Source of the DNA: Arcuatula senhousia
Taxonomy: Eukaryota; Mollusca; Bivalvia; Mytilida; Mytilidae
NCBI GenBank assembly: GCA_963971305.1
Contig: OZ020305.1
Location: 6,791,001-6,855,000 of the forward strand
Length of the DNA: 64,000 bases
Reading direction: 5' to 3'
In this document: piece after piece, positions 14,001 through 23,264 of the stretch
How positions within the stretch are numbered: position 1 is the first letter of the stretch
How the letters are laid out: each line of letters begins with the position of its first letter
Position numbers and translations under genes: made by a program
The notes under the pieces: generated by a model
The model's database searches: none
Told to the model about the DNA's origin: nothing
The model's input: only the letters and a program-made list of their open reading frames with translations

Positions 14001-17000
14001 AAAATTTCATGAAATTTGATTTTTCAAAGTGGCCTATCTCGAAAACTATTTTTTGGATCATGCTGCAAATCGAACTTGACCTGTATTTTATTGTACTAAA
14101 CAGCTGTGCAAAATATCATTCAAATCCTTTGACGCGTTTTCAAGTTATTGGTCGGAAACCTTCGGGGGACGGACAGACAGACGGACGGACGGACAGACAC
14201 CGAAAAAAACTGAGGGTATAACATAATACCCTGCCACTTCGTGTGGCGGGGTATAAAAATTAAAGAGAACACATTGAAGCAAATTATTTTCTAAGGCACT
14301 ATTTTTAATAGGAACTATATTCGTGGTCAACGAAAACCAAAGGGCGATAATTGTGTACTCGTACCTAAAACATCTCAGAAACGCCTCATCTTTTTGAAAT
14401 AAAGTGTTTTTTATGATGCTGAGTCTTTTATGAGTTGAAATAGAATGTTTCAGAGGTGTGCAATGCTTAACCTTAAAGATATAAGCACTTTTGTGGGAGA
14501 TATTGGCTTAAACATTTTGTCCGCTAAATCTGCAGTAAAACCCATGATGCTTTTTATTAATTTTGAAAATATTTTATAGATTTTTCCCAAACCAATTGCT
14601 TATATCAATAGAATAACATATATTAAACATGAAAAGCACCTGTTTTCAAGAAATAAGTGCATGGGGTTTGATTTTTACTCCTTCCCACATTCACAGAGTA
14701 GAAAATTAGCATTTTCTTACTTTTCAAGGGGTATATGTATGATCAGAAAGATTTTGACAAATTGAAAACACAAAATTGATTCCTAATGGTCTTAAAATGT
14801 TCAATATATGCTAAGCTTACAAAATAAGACCCAAAATATTAATTTAATGTACATATGTAGACAAACTTTGAGGTTTTGTGTGATGCATCACTGATTTTTA
14901 AAGGCGGTTTTAATATTTCCTCACAAAATGCATTACTTTTGGGGGTAAAAAAATGTAAAACATGCAGATATAACCAAAGAAAACATATTTTAGTATGAGA
15001 GGATAGTAAGCAACAAATTTTATCCCCAACAGTTACAGTCAGAGCTGTTTTAAAGAAAATTGGTCATGAATGTTACTAAAATTATGAAAAAATTGGCATA
15101 TTTTGGTAAAATTCTGCTAAATATTTTCATACAAGAAGACCATTACAGATAAAACAGGTAGGTTTTCAGACATTTTCTGTGTTTCTTACACATATCTTAT
15201 TGTACTGTTTCTGTCTAAGGTTTATTCTATCCTGTATTGGAGATTTTAATTGAAATCAACACCAAGAAGAGCATATGAATAAAAATGACAGCTGGTCGCA
15301 CCTTAGCACTTCACACAAAAAATCAAGTATTTTCCTTTTCTGATGAAAATTGTTGTTATAAATGGATTCTTTTCACTTCCCTGTGTACTTTCTTACCCAA
15401 TAAGACTTTCAGAAGGATTAAACTAGTTTAAGTTCACACTTGGTGACCTCTTGACTAAATTCTCCCAAGTACAGAAAATGCATTGAAATTCCCATAGAGA
15501 CCCTAAATTGGCTTGATATGGACATAGAGCAAGCTCAATGAACAAAACCTTGACTAAACCATGCTAACTTGTTGAATTTGATAGATTTAGACTATTTCTT
15601 TAAATTTTTGCCAGTTCCAAGTGTTGCCTCTAGACTTACCACAGGGCCTCTTCTAGGCCCGAGTACACAATTAATTTTCCCTCTTTGTTTAATATAGCGA
15701 AATTTTACTTTACGAAAAAAATTATGGCTATAAATACTTTACATTTAGCTATATTGTACATATGGCCAATATGCCCTTGATACTGGAAAATAAAAAAAAT
15801 TGCATATACATGTATTCAACTTTTTTGACAAGTGAAAACTATAAGGCCCTAGAGGGGGTCAGTTCCGAGAGCTTCCGAAAAGAAAAAATCCCCCCTTTTT
15901 GTCATTTCTTAATTCACATAAAGCATCTTCACTTCATTTCTAAAACATCTTGCTAGTATTCTGTGACCCCTTTCCTTTGAAATGAGACCAAAAACAACTA
16001 CAACAAGTGTGGCCACTAAAAGTATGTCTCGCCTGCCGGCACCATCACTAAAATCAACTACCTAAGCTTCCATTTCTTGATATAAACACAAAAAGTGTCT
16101 GTATACCCAATATCAGATGCCTAGCTATTATACTATTCAAGCAATCCATTGTCCACACAAGTATTACAAAAAGTTTTCTGCCTGAAAAAACCTAAGTTCA
16201 CAGAGTCACTGGAGCGTAAAAATGGGGTCATGGTCACATGGCATGGTGACAGTTGCGTTGTCCATAACCGCAACTGTCTGTATATCCAATATCAGATGCC
16301 TAACTATTATAATTTTCCGGCAATTCATTGTCCACAAAAGACCTAAGTTCGCTGAACGATGAAATTGGGGTCAGGGTCAAACAGCATGGTGCCAGTTGCG
16401 TAGACCATAACCCCAACTGTCTGTATATCCAATATCAGATGCCTAACTATTATAATTTTCCGGCAATTCATTGTCCACAAAAGACCTAAGTTCGCTGAAC
16501 GATGAAATTGGGGTCAGGGTCAAACAGCATGGTGCCAGTTGCGTAGACCATAACCCCAACTGTCTGTATACCAAATATCAGATGCCTAGCTATTATACTT
16601 TTCTTGTAAATCATTTTCCACAAAAGTCTTACAAAGGGGTCTTTTGGCCTGAAAAAACATCTAAGTTCACAGAGTCGCTGAACCATGAAATTGGGGTCAG
16701 GGTCAAACGGCATGGTGCCAGTTGCGTAGACCATAACCCCAACTGTCTGTATACCAAATATCAGATGCCTAGCTATTATACTTTTCTTGTAATTCATTTT
16801 CCACAAAAGTCTTACAAAAAAGTTTACGCCGTCGCCGCCGCCGGAAAGTAATACATGTACCTATGTCTCGCCTTCAGCGACTAAAGTCGCAGGCGAGACA
16901 AAAATTAAAGAGAACACATTGAAGCAAATTATTTTCTAAGGCACTATTTTTAATAGGAACTATATTGGTGGTCAACGAAAAGCAAAGGGCGATAATTGTG

Positions 17001-20000
17001 TACTCGTACCTTTTGATTCTTGCACAATCTTGATATCTGTAACCTTTTTTGAGTTATTAGCAAATAAAAAGCTACGCCGAGCGCAGCATGATACGACGGC
17101 AACAAGTTGAACCCTGTACATTGGAGGCCCAATATGGATAGTCTATTGGTTTGGTCACATGCAGCCAATGGTGGACTTACAAAGCTTTTTGACACATGCA
17201 TCCTATGGTGGACTTTAAAATGCATATTTGACACATATATATTTACAATAACATTTAATAGAAAAAATCTTATTTCTATATTCATTGACATTTTTGACAC
17301 GTTTAAGCCCCTTTTGGCCCTTTTTTTTAAAAGGTTAGGACCACAAACCCCAAATGCAATAAAAAGCTTCCTTCAGTGGATATAATCATCATATTAAAAC
17401 TTCATTTCAATTGGCTGGCCCACTACAGCTAAATTTCTTGTGTAAAACCATTTGCCTTGACCAACTTTTAAAAATGGCTTTTTTTGCTCCCTTTGACCCC
17501 TAATATCTCAAAAATAGTAAGAGATATTGCAAATCTGATTGAAAAATGCAAATCACTTGTACCCTCTGCCAGAATTTTGATATTTGTTACCGTTTTTTGA
17601 GTTATTTGCAAAAAACTGTAATTTGACCCCTACGTTCTATTTTTAGCCATGGCGGCCATGTTTTTTTACGAATCAAAAATCCGAACGATTGTTTTGTACA
17701 CATAATGCCACTTAACAACAAGTTTGGTTGCGATTGGACTTAAGGTGTCGGACAAGTTAACGTTTGAAAAATTGTTTACAGACGACGACGACGGACGCCA
17801 CGTGATGACAAAAGCTCACATGGATCTTGTAATTACTTTTAAGACACTCTGAATGTGTCTATTTATGATTAAAATAAATGTGTGAATACTACCTGAAACC
17901 AAACTTTTCACTATTTGCCTAAAAGCATTCAAATTATAAATGTAGAATTCGTTAATTTGCATAATCTCTGTTACATTAAACATTGTACTTTCCACAAATA
18001 AATGATAAAATCATGTTTTTTACAGGTTAAAGAACTCTGAAGTACATAATCAGGCATTTATGGTACATGGTTATAGTCTTGTTTTTGTACATACATGTAC
18101 ATGTACAAAAATCAACATCCATATAGTCATGATAATATTCCAGATGTACACAATGTATACATGTAATAATTTAATGGATTTTTAAGCAATAAATTTATGG
18201 TGCAGTTTTATATCAACAATTCAACTACATGTATACATAAACTCCTTTAATTTAATATCCAGTAAATGACTTTGAACATATTCAAATAAAAGCCATTCTT
18301 TTTATGGTCTTTATTATATAAGAAGCTATTCAGATCTTTATCAAACATAAAAAATGCACACAAGGTTTTGAGGTCAATCTCTTTCTCTCAGTCCCCATAG
18401 CCTTGTAACTAAGGTAGAAAATATGATCAATACTTTCAGTGAAAATTAACTTTGTCATTGCACTTCGTTTACCTGAATATAGGTACATTGTTAATTAATG
18501 TACTGTTTTATTGCGGCCTATGATGTTAACGTGATGTAAAATTTATGTCGAGGGTTATTTTAACATAAAGTTTACCACCTTGAGAGTGATATATCAATGT
18601 TTTTTGTGTATTTCCGAGCCCTAGCAATGGCTAGGGTTATGCAAAAGTGATGTCAAAAAATTAAAATAATGTAATGCTTGTAGAGACTACAATGTTTTAA
18701 TGAAATGTTAAATAACACTTCTTTAATTCCACGTTCTTGAGAAATCATTCGCATTACTGGCTGAATCCTTAAACAATCCTACTAAATAATTCATAAAAAA
18801 TTAATTGAAAATGATATAATGTGGGATAACTAGTATGTGCACAACACTAGCATGGGTTGACAAAATCAATAAATTCTATTATCATAAAAGCCAAAGGACA
18901 GTTCTTGTTATCATGTTTATTGCACAGAAAGATTATAAAAGTAGAGCAACTGAGCTCCCATCTCAGTCTTCCAAAATTCCGACCAGTACCTCCTCATGGT
19001 GGAAGACGGGCCCTGCTCCAGTGATAACAAAGGATACTCTGGAGCAGCTAACACTGGCGGTGTTGTGTCATGGGCTGGATGACCCATGGCACACAGCGCT
19101 AGCGTGTCTAAAAAAAGTCGCTGCAGAGGCTCTTTAGCCTATAGTATAGTCACGACCATAAAAACCATCAGTCAGACTCCCATCTCACTGCAGGTTTCAA
19201 ATGGCCCCTATTGAACATGTACCTCTTTCGCTAAACACATTGTAGGTTGATTAACCAGGTGTTCACTTTACAATTTAAAATGTGTATAACTGTAAAGAAT
19301 AGGCAATTCTAAAACAGACTTCGAACCAGTAAGATTGATATGATTAGAAAGCCTTTCGAGAGGGTATGAAATTCGCTGAAAAAGTAAGCAGCCCTGAATT
19401 AAAATTCTACAATGTACATGTCTTTACTATACGGCCAGTCAACATGGTCAAATTGTCACCCTGCCAAAAACTTTTAAAGTTGCCAGTCTCAAGCTGGCTG
19501 TCAGGCTACAATCTGCGAAATTACATGTAGCACTGGCCTGATTGCCACTGGCCAGTAAAAATCCTTTGGGACAAATGAATTTCAGAGGAATTTTATATTC
19601 TATAAATAGAACAGAAACTAAAATCAAGTATTTTCGGCAAGTGAAGCTCAAATCGTAGTTTCTTAGACTGAGACTATCGTTTCCAACTTGGGTTTCGATT
19701 TATCTAGGGTCCAGCATAGACTTGTTTCACCGAAACAGTATTACACTGTACATGTAAATGTGACACCATTTTATTGACATTCAAAAGCATGGGAAATCTA
19801 GAATTTTTTTCACATAGTCTGTGGATTAAAGCGCTAAAATAATACATTTATGGTAGATAAACGTGTCCAAAAGAAAGTTAAAATACATCTTGTAGGTGTG
19901 TATATTATTATCAGTGAATCATTCAACAACTGCATCTCTTTCCTTTAAAAATATACAATACATAAGTATCTATAGATATAGTTATATGTAAGACAGGAAG

Positions 20001-22335
20001 AAACCCATTGATAAGAGGAAACTTGACGTCAATTTACTAAAATATAGTTTTTCTATAAGGATTATATGGCCAAAGTTAGTTTTTTAAAGATGTACGTGCT
20101 TAAATATGTAGTAGACAATATACATTGTACATGTCCATATATTGAATACATCCATGTTGAAGTTGTTTTTTTAATGAAGTCTGCAGTGCAGATTCATGAG
20201 GTTTAATCTCAAATTGTGAACTTTAAAATTTTCATAACAAATTGTGATCTTAAAGAAAATTAAACAAATGCATATGTACATTGTACATGTAACCTGAAGT
20301 GGACCCTACATGTACAATGTACCTTTATTTCAATTAAAACTAATTCATTTATTTATCCTGGATTGGGAAACAAGCTTTATGCTTATGTAGTACATGTAAT
20401 TCCCTCTCCAGCTTGCAGTTTGAGAGTTTGGCCTTGATACGCCAGTCATGTACATTTAAAATGCATCTTAACCAATTACCAAGATTTAATACTGAACCCA
20501 TCATTTCATAAATTACAAAAAGATTATATGTAATTCATCAAAACACATGATGTGGCATGTTCTATATTAACCAAGTTACCATACTTTCATGACTTTCATC
20601 AACTGTCTGTACATGTATCTTTTCATCTTCAACATCCAGTAGATGTTACATGTACCTGAACATTAGTTTCTTTGAAACTGCTAAAATGGTTTTGAACAAT
20701 TTGCATTATACATGTATACGTACATGTTTTTGTACATGTACTTTTACAGGAAGGTAGGGCCATGAGTAATGCCAAAATTTCAAAATTCTGATAGAATATT
20801 CATTTAAGAAATGACCCCTTCAAAATTTCATATGTGCTGAAAAGACTGGAAACCCATTTGCTTTCTGAATCCTCCTTTCATCTGACAAAGGGAAATATTC
20901 AGACCATTGGTCAACATAGAATTTTCATTGCAGATTTTTAATTTGTCATTGTTTCATGTTTGTTTTGTCAAGTAAACTTACTACATGTACATGTACAAAT
21001 GTATATATAGCTAAAATCTTATCATTATCAATTTAAAAATGTGCATGCAGAGTTGTGCAACATTTTGTACAATGTACAAGATTTTACAAATGTACATTGT
21101 ATACTAAAACATACATTTGTACTTTTACAACAGACAAGAAAATGACATTTGTGATACTGTCCTGTTTTGTAGGACTGTTACATACAATAAAAGGGAATGA
21201 GATTTTTACAAAATCTTCTGACATTTCATGTAGATTTGGAACAACTTTGCTTACATTTTGGCTTCCTCTAAATGACAGAGATATTCATAAGCCACGTTCT
21301 TCTTTCTAAGTTCATCCATCTCATCTGCTGACATGTGGGCTCCACTGATGTCAATGGCTGAAAAAGTAAGTAAATGCTTCATGGGAATTTACTCCTGAGT
21401 TTATTACAATTATAGATAAATACAGATACAGATACAGATATTTTATTAAACCAATTAATGGTGCCCAAGCTCTGAGCGATTACAATTAAAGAAAATAATA
21501 AACATATATGATTTGAATGATCCGATAATAAAATATAAACACACAAAGCACAATACAAAACTTACTTTTACAATATATTTAACATGTACATGTACATTGG
21601 TTTAAGTTTGTTTTTCATCAGGGGTTGTGCTGGTTCTGTCATCTGCACTTCAATTTTATATTTACATTTCAATTTTATTCATTATACATGTACTTGTTTA
21701 CATGTATGTAACATGTATGTACTGTAATGTAAACTTTCTTTCGACATGACTGTTATATGTAATAAGGTACATGTATGAATAAATACTTGTGCTACCATAT
21801 ACAGTGTACATGTCCAAATGTACATTGTACATTGTACATTTTTGTTCAATGTAAAATAAAATGTATTAAATAAACAGGGTTCACCACAGGCTATTCAAGG
21901 GCGGTGCTCCCCCACTCTTGAATTTCTTTCCCCCACCCTTGAATTTTGAGCTCCACATTAAATTTTGACTTTACTCCTTTTCTCATCAAACATGTACGTT
22001 GTACTTGCAGCATGTTGCATATGCAAACTTTAATAAATGTCTAAATTACATGTACATGTATATATTACATACAATGTCACAAAAATACTTTATACAAATT
22101 GAACAACCATTGAAACTGTCATCAAGAGTCAATTATTTATTAAGTTGTCAACTGTACATTGTATTTTATCATGTTATGACTCATTGTGAAGGTTACATGT
22201 ACATTTAAATCTGTTGACAATAATTATTTTAATTGCTACGAAAAGGTAAAAAATCAGGAGGTCAATTATTAGAGACTTACATCCATAGTGTGCCCTAGGT
22301 GAAAGAGGTCCACCATCTTCAGCTTCTGTTGTCAT
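1907..22335 (-). CDS. IQGAP1: IQGAP-family scaffold protein, N-terminal 359 codons (11 coding exons, 3' part outside window)
   Basis: IQGAP proteins are cytoplasmic scaffolds that bind F-actin, Cdc42/Rac1 and calmodulin and organise the cell cortex. Eleven exons join in frame, every one with GT-AG ends: 22335-22281, 21357-21255, 12262-12106, 10588-10511, 9425-9349, 6243-6176, 5714-5623, 4816-4795, 4403-4225, 2833-2749, 2067-1907. The product matches IQGAP1 closely: AYEYLCHLEEAK at about residue 41, the calponin-homology domain through about residue 155, IFYPETTDIYDRKNMPR at about 132, and APQIQDLYGK at about 166. The reading frame then enters the IQGAP-specific internal repeat region. An in-frame TAG lies just upstream of the ATG. 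No exon could be found left of 1907, so the WW, IQ, GRD and RasGAP C-terminal regions lie beyond the window. Identity is seen in the translated exons; function is known from the family. Confidence 0.95.
2137..2690 (-). repeat. Degenerate family D-like repeat (D5)
   Basis: Two tandem units of about 172 bp (from about 2161 and 2331) share GAAAACAGGAAGTAGA- and CCTGGAAAGG-type blocks. They are followed by a CAGA-rich stretch and the family D phrase GCTGAGAAAACTGTTGTGAA then CATTGACTATTTTATAACCC. Lies in IQGAP intron 10. Confidence 0.5.
2749..2833 (-). CDS. IQGAP1: IQGAP exon 10
   Basis: Encodes VYDEYLTQAEIQGNINTIN, matching the IQGAP1 segment YEELLTQAEIQGNINKVN. A family C repeat ends about 15 nt upstream of the acceptor. 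Confidence 0.94.
2850..3789 (-). mobile_element. Family C repeat, copy C1
   Basis: The left end is ACAAGATTGCTACGCGTAGC (hairpin) then GTCCCCCGCCGCCGCA. The right end is an (ACGG)n microsatellite at about 3715-3747 followed by a hairpin closing in GCGGCGGGGGAC. Inside are about 2.3 tandem units of about 330 bp, with TATGGGATGATCA at about 2959 and 3292 and a diverged copy at about 3620. Reversed, the left end reads ...TCTTGTTTT, like families A and B. Its end lies in the pyrimidine tract of the exon 10 acceptor. Confidence 0.78.
4225..4403 (-). CDS. IQGAP1: IQGAP exon 9
   Basis: Encodes LHAAIIAINEAIDKEDVEE and then ALRNPSALLNSLE, the first IQGAP-specific helical repeat. Acceptor TTTCAG, donor GTAAAA. 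Confidence 0.95.
4557..4715 (-). repeat. Family D fragment (D6)
   Basis: Contains AGGCCAGATTTCTTCAAACA, GCTGAATACCAAATATCAAG and GTTGCTGAGAAAACTGTTAC, the internal phrases of family D, in reverse orientation and without the CG-rich end. Lies in IQGAP intron 8. Confidence 0.5.
4795..4816 (-). CDS. IQGAP1: IQGAP exon 8, a 22-nt microexon
   Basis: Encodes MTVDDAA plus one base of the next codon, which is needed to join exon 7 (ANE) to exon 9 (LHAAI) in frame. Acceptor TTTTCAG and donor GTAAGT are both strong. Confidence 0.88.
4885..5155 (-). repeat. Family G repeat (G1)
   Basis: Shares CGTCTTCCATGGAATAC, CCAAATATCAAGAGGCTGTG and the terminal hairpin word ACACGTTGCAGGCAACAT with copies at 53555 and 60361. 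Lies in IQGAP intron 7. Confidence 0.5.
5156..5622. other. Rest of IQGAP intron 7, nothing recognised
   Basis: AT-rich intronic sequence with no conserved ORF, inverted repeat or repeat family copy that I can see. Confidence 0.5.
5623..5714 (-). CDS. IQGAP1: IQGAP exon 7
   Basis: Encodes ELDKYGIQMPAFSKIGGIL then ANE, matching the IQGAP1 segment just after the CH domain. Acceptor TTGTAG, donor GTAGGC. Confidence 0.95.
5715..6175. other. IQGAP intron 6, nothing recognised
   Basis: A 461-nt AT-rich intron with no repeat or ORF of note. Confidence 0.6.
6176..6243 (-). CDS. IQGAP1: IQGAP exon 6 (end of CH domain)
   Basis: Encodes LFCFKLGIAPQIQDLYGKV, closing the CH domain. The acceptor is TTTTTTCAG and the donor GTATTG. 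Confidence 0.95.
6849..8395 (-). mobile_element. Family B repeat, copy B1 (full-length)
   Basis: The left end is ACAAGAGGCTCCCAGGAGCC with a GGCTCC/GGAGCC hairpin. The right end is a perfect-looking hairpin, AGCTCACATGACCC then TTCG then GGGTCAGGTGAGCT, preceded by a (GACGAC)n microsatellite. Three internal tandem units of about 500 bp carry GTTCTATTTTTAG near 7163, 7664 and 8166, plus GCCATGTTTTT. No autonomous gene. Lies in IQGAP intron 5. Confidence 0.85.
8512..8743 (-). mobile_element. Family D repeat, copy D2
   Basis: The ends are TGGCCGGATTTCGTTAAACA on the left and a hairpin, CCGGATTTTTCACTCCGTGA then AATCCGGCCA, on the right, with a (CCCG)-rich stretch inside the hairpin end. Holds a single internal unit. 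Confidence 0.75.
8744..9348. other. IQGAP intron 5, remainder
   Basis: No coding signal. The stretch at 9000-9025 (GTGAGTGAGTAAGTTTTTAA then CGCC) and that at 8820-8850 look repeat-like but have no second copy here. Confidence 0.4.
9349..9425 (-). CDS. IQGAP1: IQGAP exon 5 (CH domain)
   Basis: Encodes IFYPETTDIYDRKNMPRAIY and CIHAL, almost identical to vertebrate IQGAP1. Acceptor CTCCAG, donor GTATTT, ends in phase 2. Confidence 0.96.
9426..10510. other. IQGAP intron 4
   Basis: AT-rich with no repeat family. A small palindromic patch near 10250-10300 repeats ACCCTCA in both orientations. Confidence 0.45.
10511..10588 (-). CDS. IQGAP1: IQGAP exon 4 (CH domain)
   Basis: 26 codons reading ARGLHFRHTDNIN then a segment ending KVGLPK, matching the IQGAP1 segment GLHFRHTDNV...IGLPK. 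Both ends are in phase 0; the donor is GTTTGT. Confidence 0.94.
10589..12105. other. IQGAP intron 3
   Basis: AT-rich. About 11540-11700 holds loosely repeated ATTCCCG phrases. A (TTATGA)n-type microsatellite at 12035-12103 ends next to the exon 3 donor. No coding signal. Confidence 0.5.
12035..12103. repeat. TTATGATTATGA microsatellite
   Basis: About ten imperfect copies of (TT)ATGATT lie directly downstream of the IQGAP exon 3 donor. Confidence 0.75.
12106..12262 (-). CDS. IQGAP1: IQGAP exon 3 (CH domain)
   Basis: Encodes LPPTTELEEGLRNGVYLAKL followed by KKIYDREQTRF, the core of the CH fold. It starts after TTTTAG, completes a codon split with exon 2, and ends before GTGAAA. Confidence 0.95.
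12263..12829. other. IQGAP intron 2, first part
   Basis: No gene. 12540-12660 looks repeat-derived: GTGGCGGGGTTAAACTAG echoes the end word of family E but is not a full copy. Confidence 0.4.
12830..13105. repeat. Degenerate tandem repeat
   Basis: Three copies of a block containing ATTTAGTTATTTCT and TGCCGTATCTTGGAACTAAA (near 12853, 12965 and 13010). The first and third also carry ACATGCAGACACTGAAACTT then GGGC. Confidence 0.7.
13253..13469. repeat. Duplicated segment, left arm, copy 1
   Basis: From GGAAAATAAAAAAAATTGCA through CCAAAAACAACTACAA this matches 15781-16003 with few differences. A family E element follows immediately. Confidence 0.9.
13471..14254 (-). mobile_element. Family E repeat, copy E1
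   Basis: Terminal words are TACCCCGCCAC near 13499 and a right-end hairpin, TACCCTGCCACTTCGTGTGG then CGGGGTA, preceded by a (GACGGACA)n microsatellite at about 14165-14195. About four internal tandem units of about 160 bp contain TATCTCGAAAACTATTTATT and ACAGCTGTGCAAAATATCAT. The unit length gives long but meaningless open frames. Confidence 0.8.
14256..14367. repeat. Duplicated segment, right arm, copy 1
   Basis: From TTAAAGAGAACACATTGAAG through TAATTGTGTACTCGTACC, matching 16902-17012 with about three differences. Confidence 0.9.
14338..15686. repeat. Possible TIR-bounded interval
   Basis: CAAAGGGCGATAATTGTGTA then CTCG at the left is roughly the complement of CGAGTACACAATTAATTTTC then CCTCTTTG at 15660-15686. 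The 1.3 kb between is AT-rich with no recognised gene. Confidence 0.4.
15781..16003. repeat. Duplicated segment, left arm, copy 2
   Basis: Second copy of 13253-13469, with an extra few bases (ACATGT) near 15808. It ends at the same ACTACAA as copy 1, but here a family A-type element follows instead of family E. Confidence 0.9.
16004..16899 (-). mobile_element. Family A relative, copy A5
   Basis: The left end CAAGTGTGGCCACTAAAAGT then ATGTCTCGCCTGCC matches the family A far end. The right end is a hairpin, GTCTCGCCTTCAGCGAC / GTCGCAGGCGAGAC, after a (GCC)n stretch. The internal tandem units (about 140-185 bp) differ from the main family A units and contain AACTGTCTGTATA and CAATATCAGATGCCTA. 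Confidence 0.75.
16902..17012. repeat. Duplicated segment, right arm, copy 2
   Basis: Second copy of 14256-14367. The match stops exactly at GTACTCGTACC, where a family B fragment begins. Confidence 0.9.
17013..17829 (-). repeat. Family B fragments (B4) flanking an unknown block
   Basis: 17013-17065 (TTTTGATTCTTGCACAATCT) and about 17551-17829 carry internal phrases of family B (TTATTTGCAAAAAACTGTAA, GCCATGGCGGCCATG), a (GACGAC)n stretch and AGCTCACATGG. The terminal hairpin is lost. The block between (17066-17540) has GGTGGACTT repeated and no recognisable gene. Confidence 0.55.
17830..21254. other. IQGAP intron 2, TGTACA-rich part
   Basis: AT-rich intron with many TGTACA/ACATGT words, for example runs near 18090, 20270, 20700 and 20980. 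One GC-richer ORF is listed separately; no other gene signal. Confidence 0.5.
18835..19137 (+). other. Unexplained 100-codon ORF in IQGAP intron 2
   Basis: An open frame whose second half (about 18950-19137) is clearly GC-richer than the intron around it. It reads with plausible protein composition, for example SSWWKTGPAPVITKDTLEQL and LCHGLDDPWHTALACLKK. I recognise no family. It could be a remnant of a transposon gene or a chance frame. There is no splice context or start-site support. Confidence 0.25.
21255..21357 (-). CDS. IQGAP1: IQGAP exon 2 (start of CH domain)
   Basis: Encodes MSADEMDELRKKNVAYEYL and HLEEAK, the hallmark lead-in to the IQGAP CH domain. The acceptor is TTTTTCAG and the donor GTAAGC. 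The intron to exon 3 is about 9 kb, the longest in the gene. Confidence 0.95.
21358..22280. other. IQGAP intron 1
   Basis: TGTACA-rich, with clusters at 21580-21610, 21685-21840 and 22040-22060. Contains a short LINE 3'-end fragment near 21421-21510. No exon. Confidence 0.5.
21421..21510 (-). mobile_element. LINE 3'-end fragment
   Basis: A (ACAGAT)n tail, then TTTTATTAAACCAATTAATG and GTGCCC, closely resembles the 3' end of the LINE at 41884. Read on the minus strand it ends in a CTGTAT-type tail. Only the 3' end is present. Confidence 0.5.
22281..22335 (-). CDS. IQGAP1: IQGAP exon 1 (start codon)
   Basis: Encodes a short acidic leader ending in HYG, as in vertebrate IQGAP1 where the leader ends PHYGS. 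The donor is GTAAGT and the exon ends in phase 1. An in-frame TAG two codons upstream fixes the ATG. Confidence 0.88.
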
Positions 22336-23264
22336 TTTAATCTAACGGCACAATAGAAAATTTAAACTACCGAACTTCCTGATGTTTATTATTTCATGTT
22401 ACTTGCACAGGATGTAAATAAATAAAGAATCAATACAAAAAGTTCTTCGTTTGGTACATTTCTCCTTTGTCACTCATCAGAACAACTTACTGACATTTGA
22501 TAAAAACAACAAGTTGTAATTCCAATCGTTTAAATTAATCTACATATTTTGCCTTTGGGCTTATCCACATATTTTTGAATGGATTATTATGTGTGAAGTC
22601 AAATGAAGGCGGGCCTCAGATTTTCGCGGGAATTGTGGGTGATTTTTAACCTGAGGTGAACTTTCTAGCAACAGGTGGCAGCAGTGTCGAATTGTTTACA
22701 CATGGCGACCAAGCAGAAATATTTCATGAATACAGAATTATAGGTAGTTCAACCCAAAGAAAATCGACCTTTACAACACTGTAACCTATTTATATTCATC
22801 TTTCTACACACAAGAAAAGCTTGATTTGGTTTAAAACTTTTTTCTACCTGTTTATTACAGCAAGCACTTGTTGATGCGTTGCCAAGTAAACTGACTTGAA
22901 AAAAATTGGCATACTTGTGTTATTGAAAACAATCTGTCATATATATTTTCATAATAATATGAAAAAGGCATTGCCTTGAAAACTCACTACTTCTATGTAT
23001 TTATTATTTCTCACCAATTTTTTCAGCGTATTGGTCACAGAGATAAATCGCACCACTTTTAAATCAGATGCAGTTCTCGCCATGTATGATGTAGCATATT
23101 ATTTCGCTACATTTCCGCTAAAATTGCCATGGAATATCTCATTTTAAAGGCAATTCTTTCCTCTTCCTAGATAAGTCACATTTTTAGATCAACATCTTAC
23201 TGTCTAATTGATTTCACACTAAGCCTTTGAAAATCAGGTGGCGAGAATTACTTGCTGGCAAAAT
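22336..23264. other. Region upstream of IQGAP, possible promoter
   Basis: Contains a locally GC-richer patch at 22600-22715 with TTTTCGCGGGAATTGTGGGT, resembling E2F- and ZNF143-type core promoter sites. This is an inference. A good-context ATGGCGACC at 22703 opens only a 13-codon frame. No exon can be supported. Confidence 0.3.

Noticed and set aside
13652..16851. Open frames across family E and copy A5 tandem units
   Set aside because: Same reason: tandem units without stops. They lie in an IQGAP intron inside mobile elements.
22703..22745. ATGGCGACC start in good context upstream of IQGAP
   Set aside because: Opens only 13 codons before TAG and no splice donor precedes the stop. Kept only as part of a possible promoter region.
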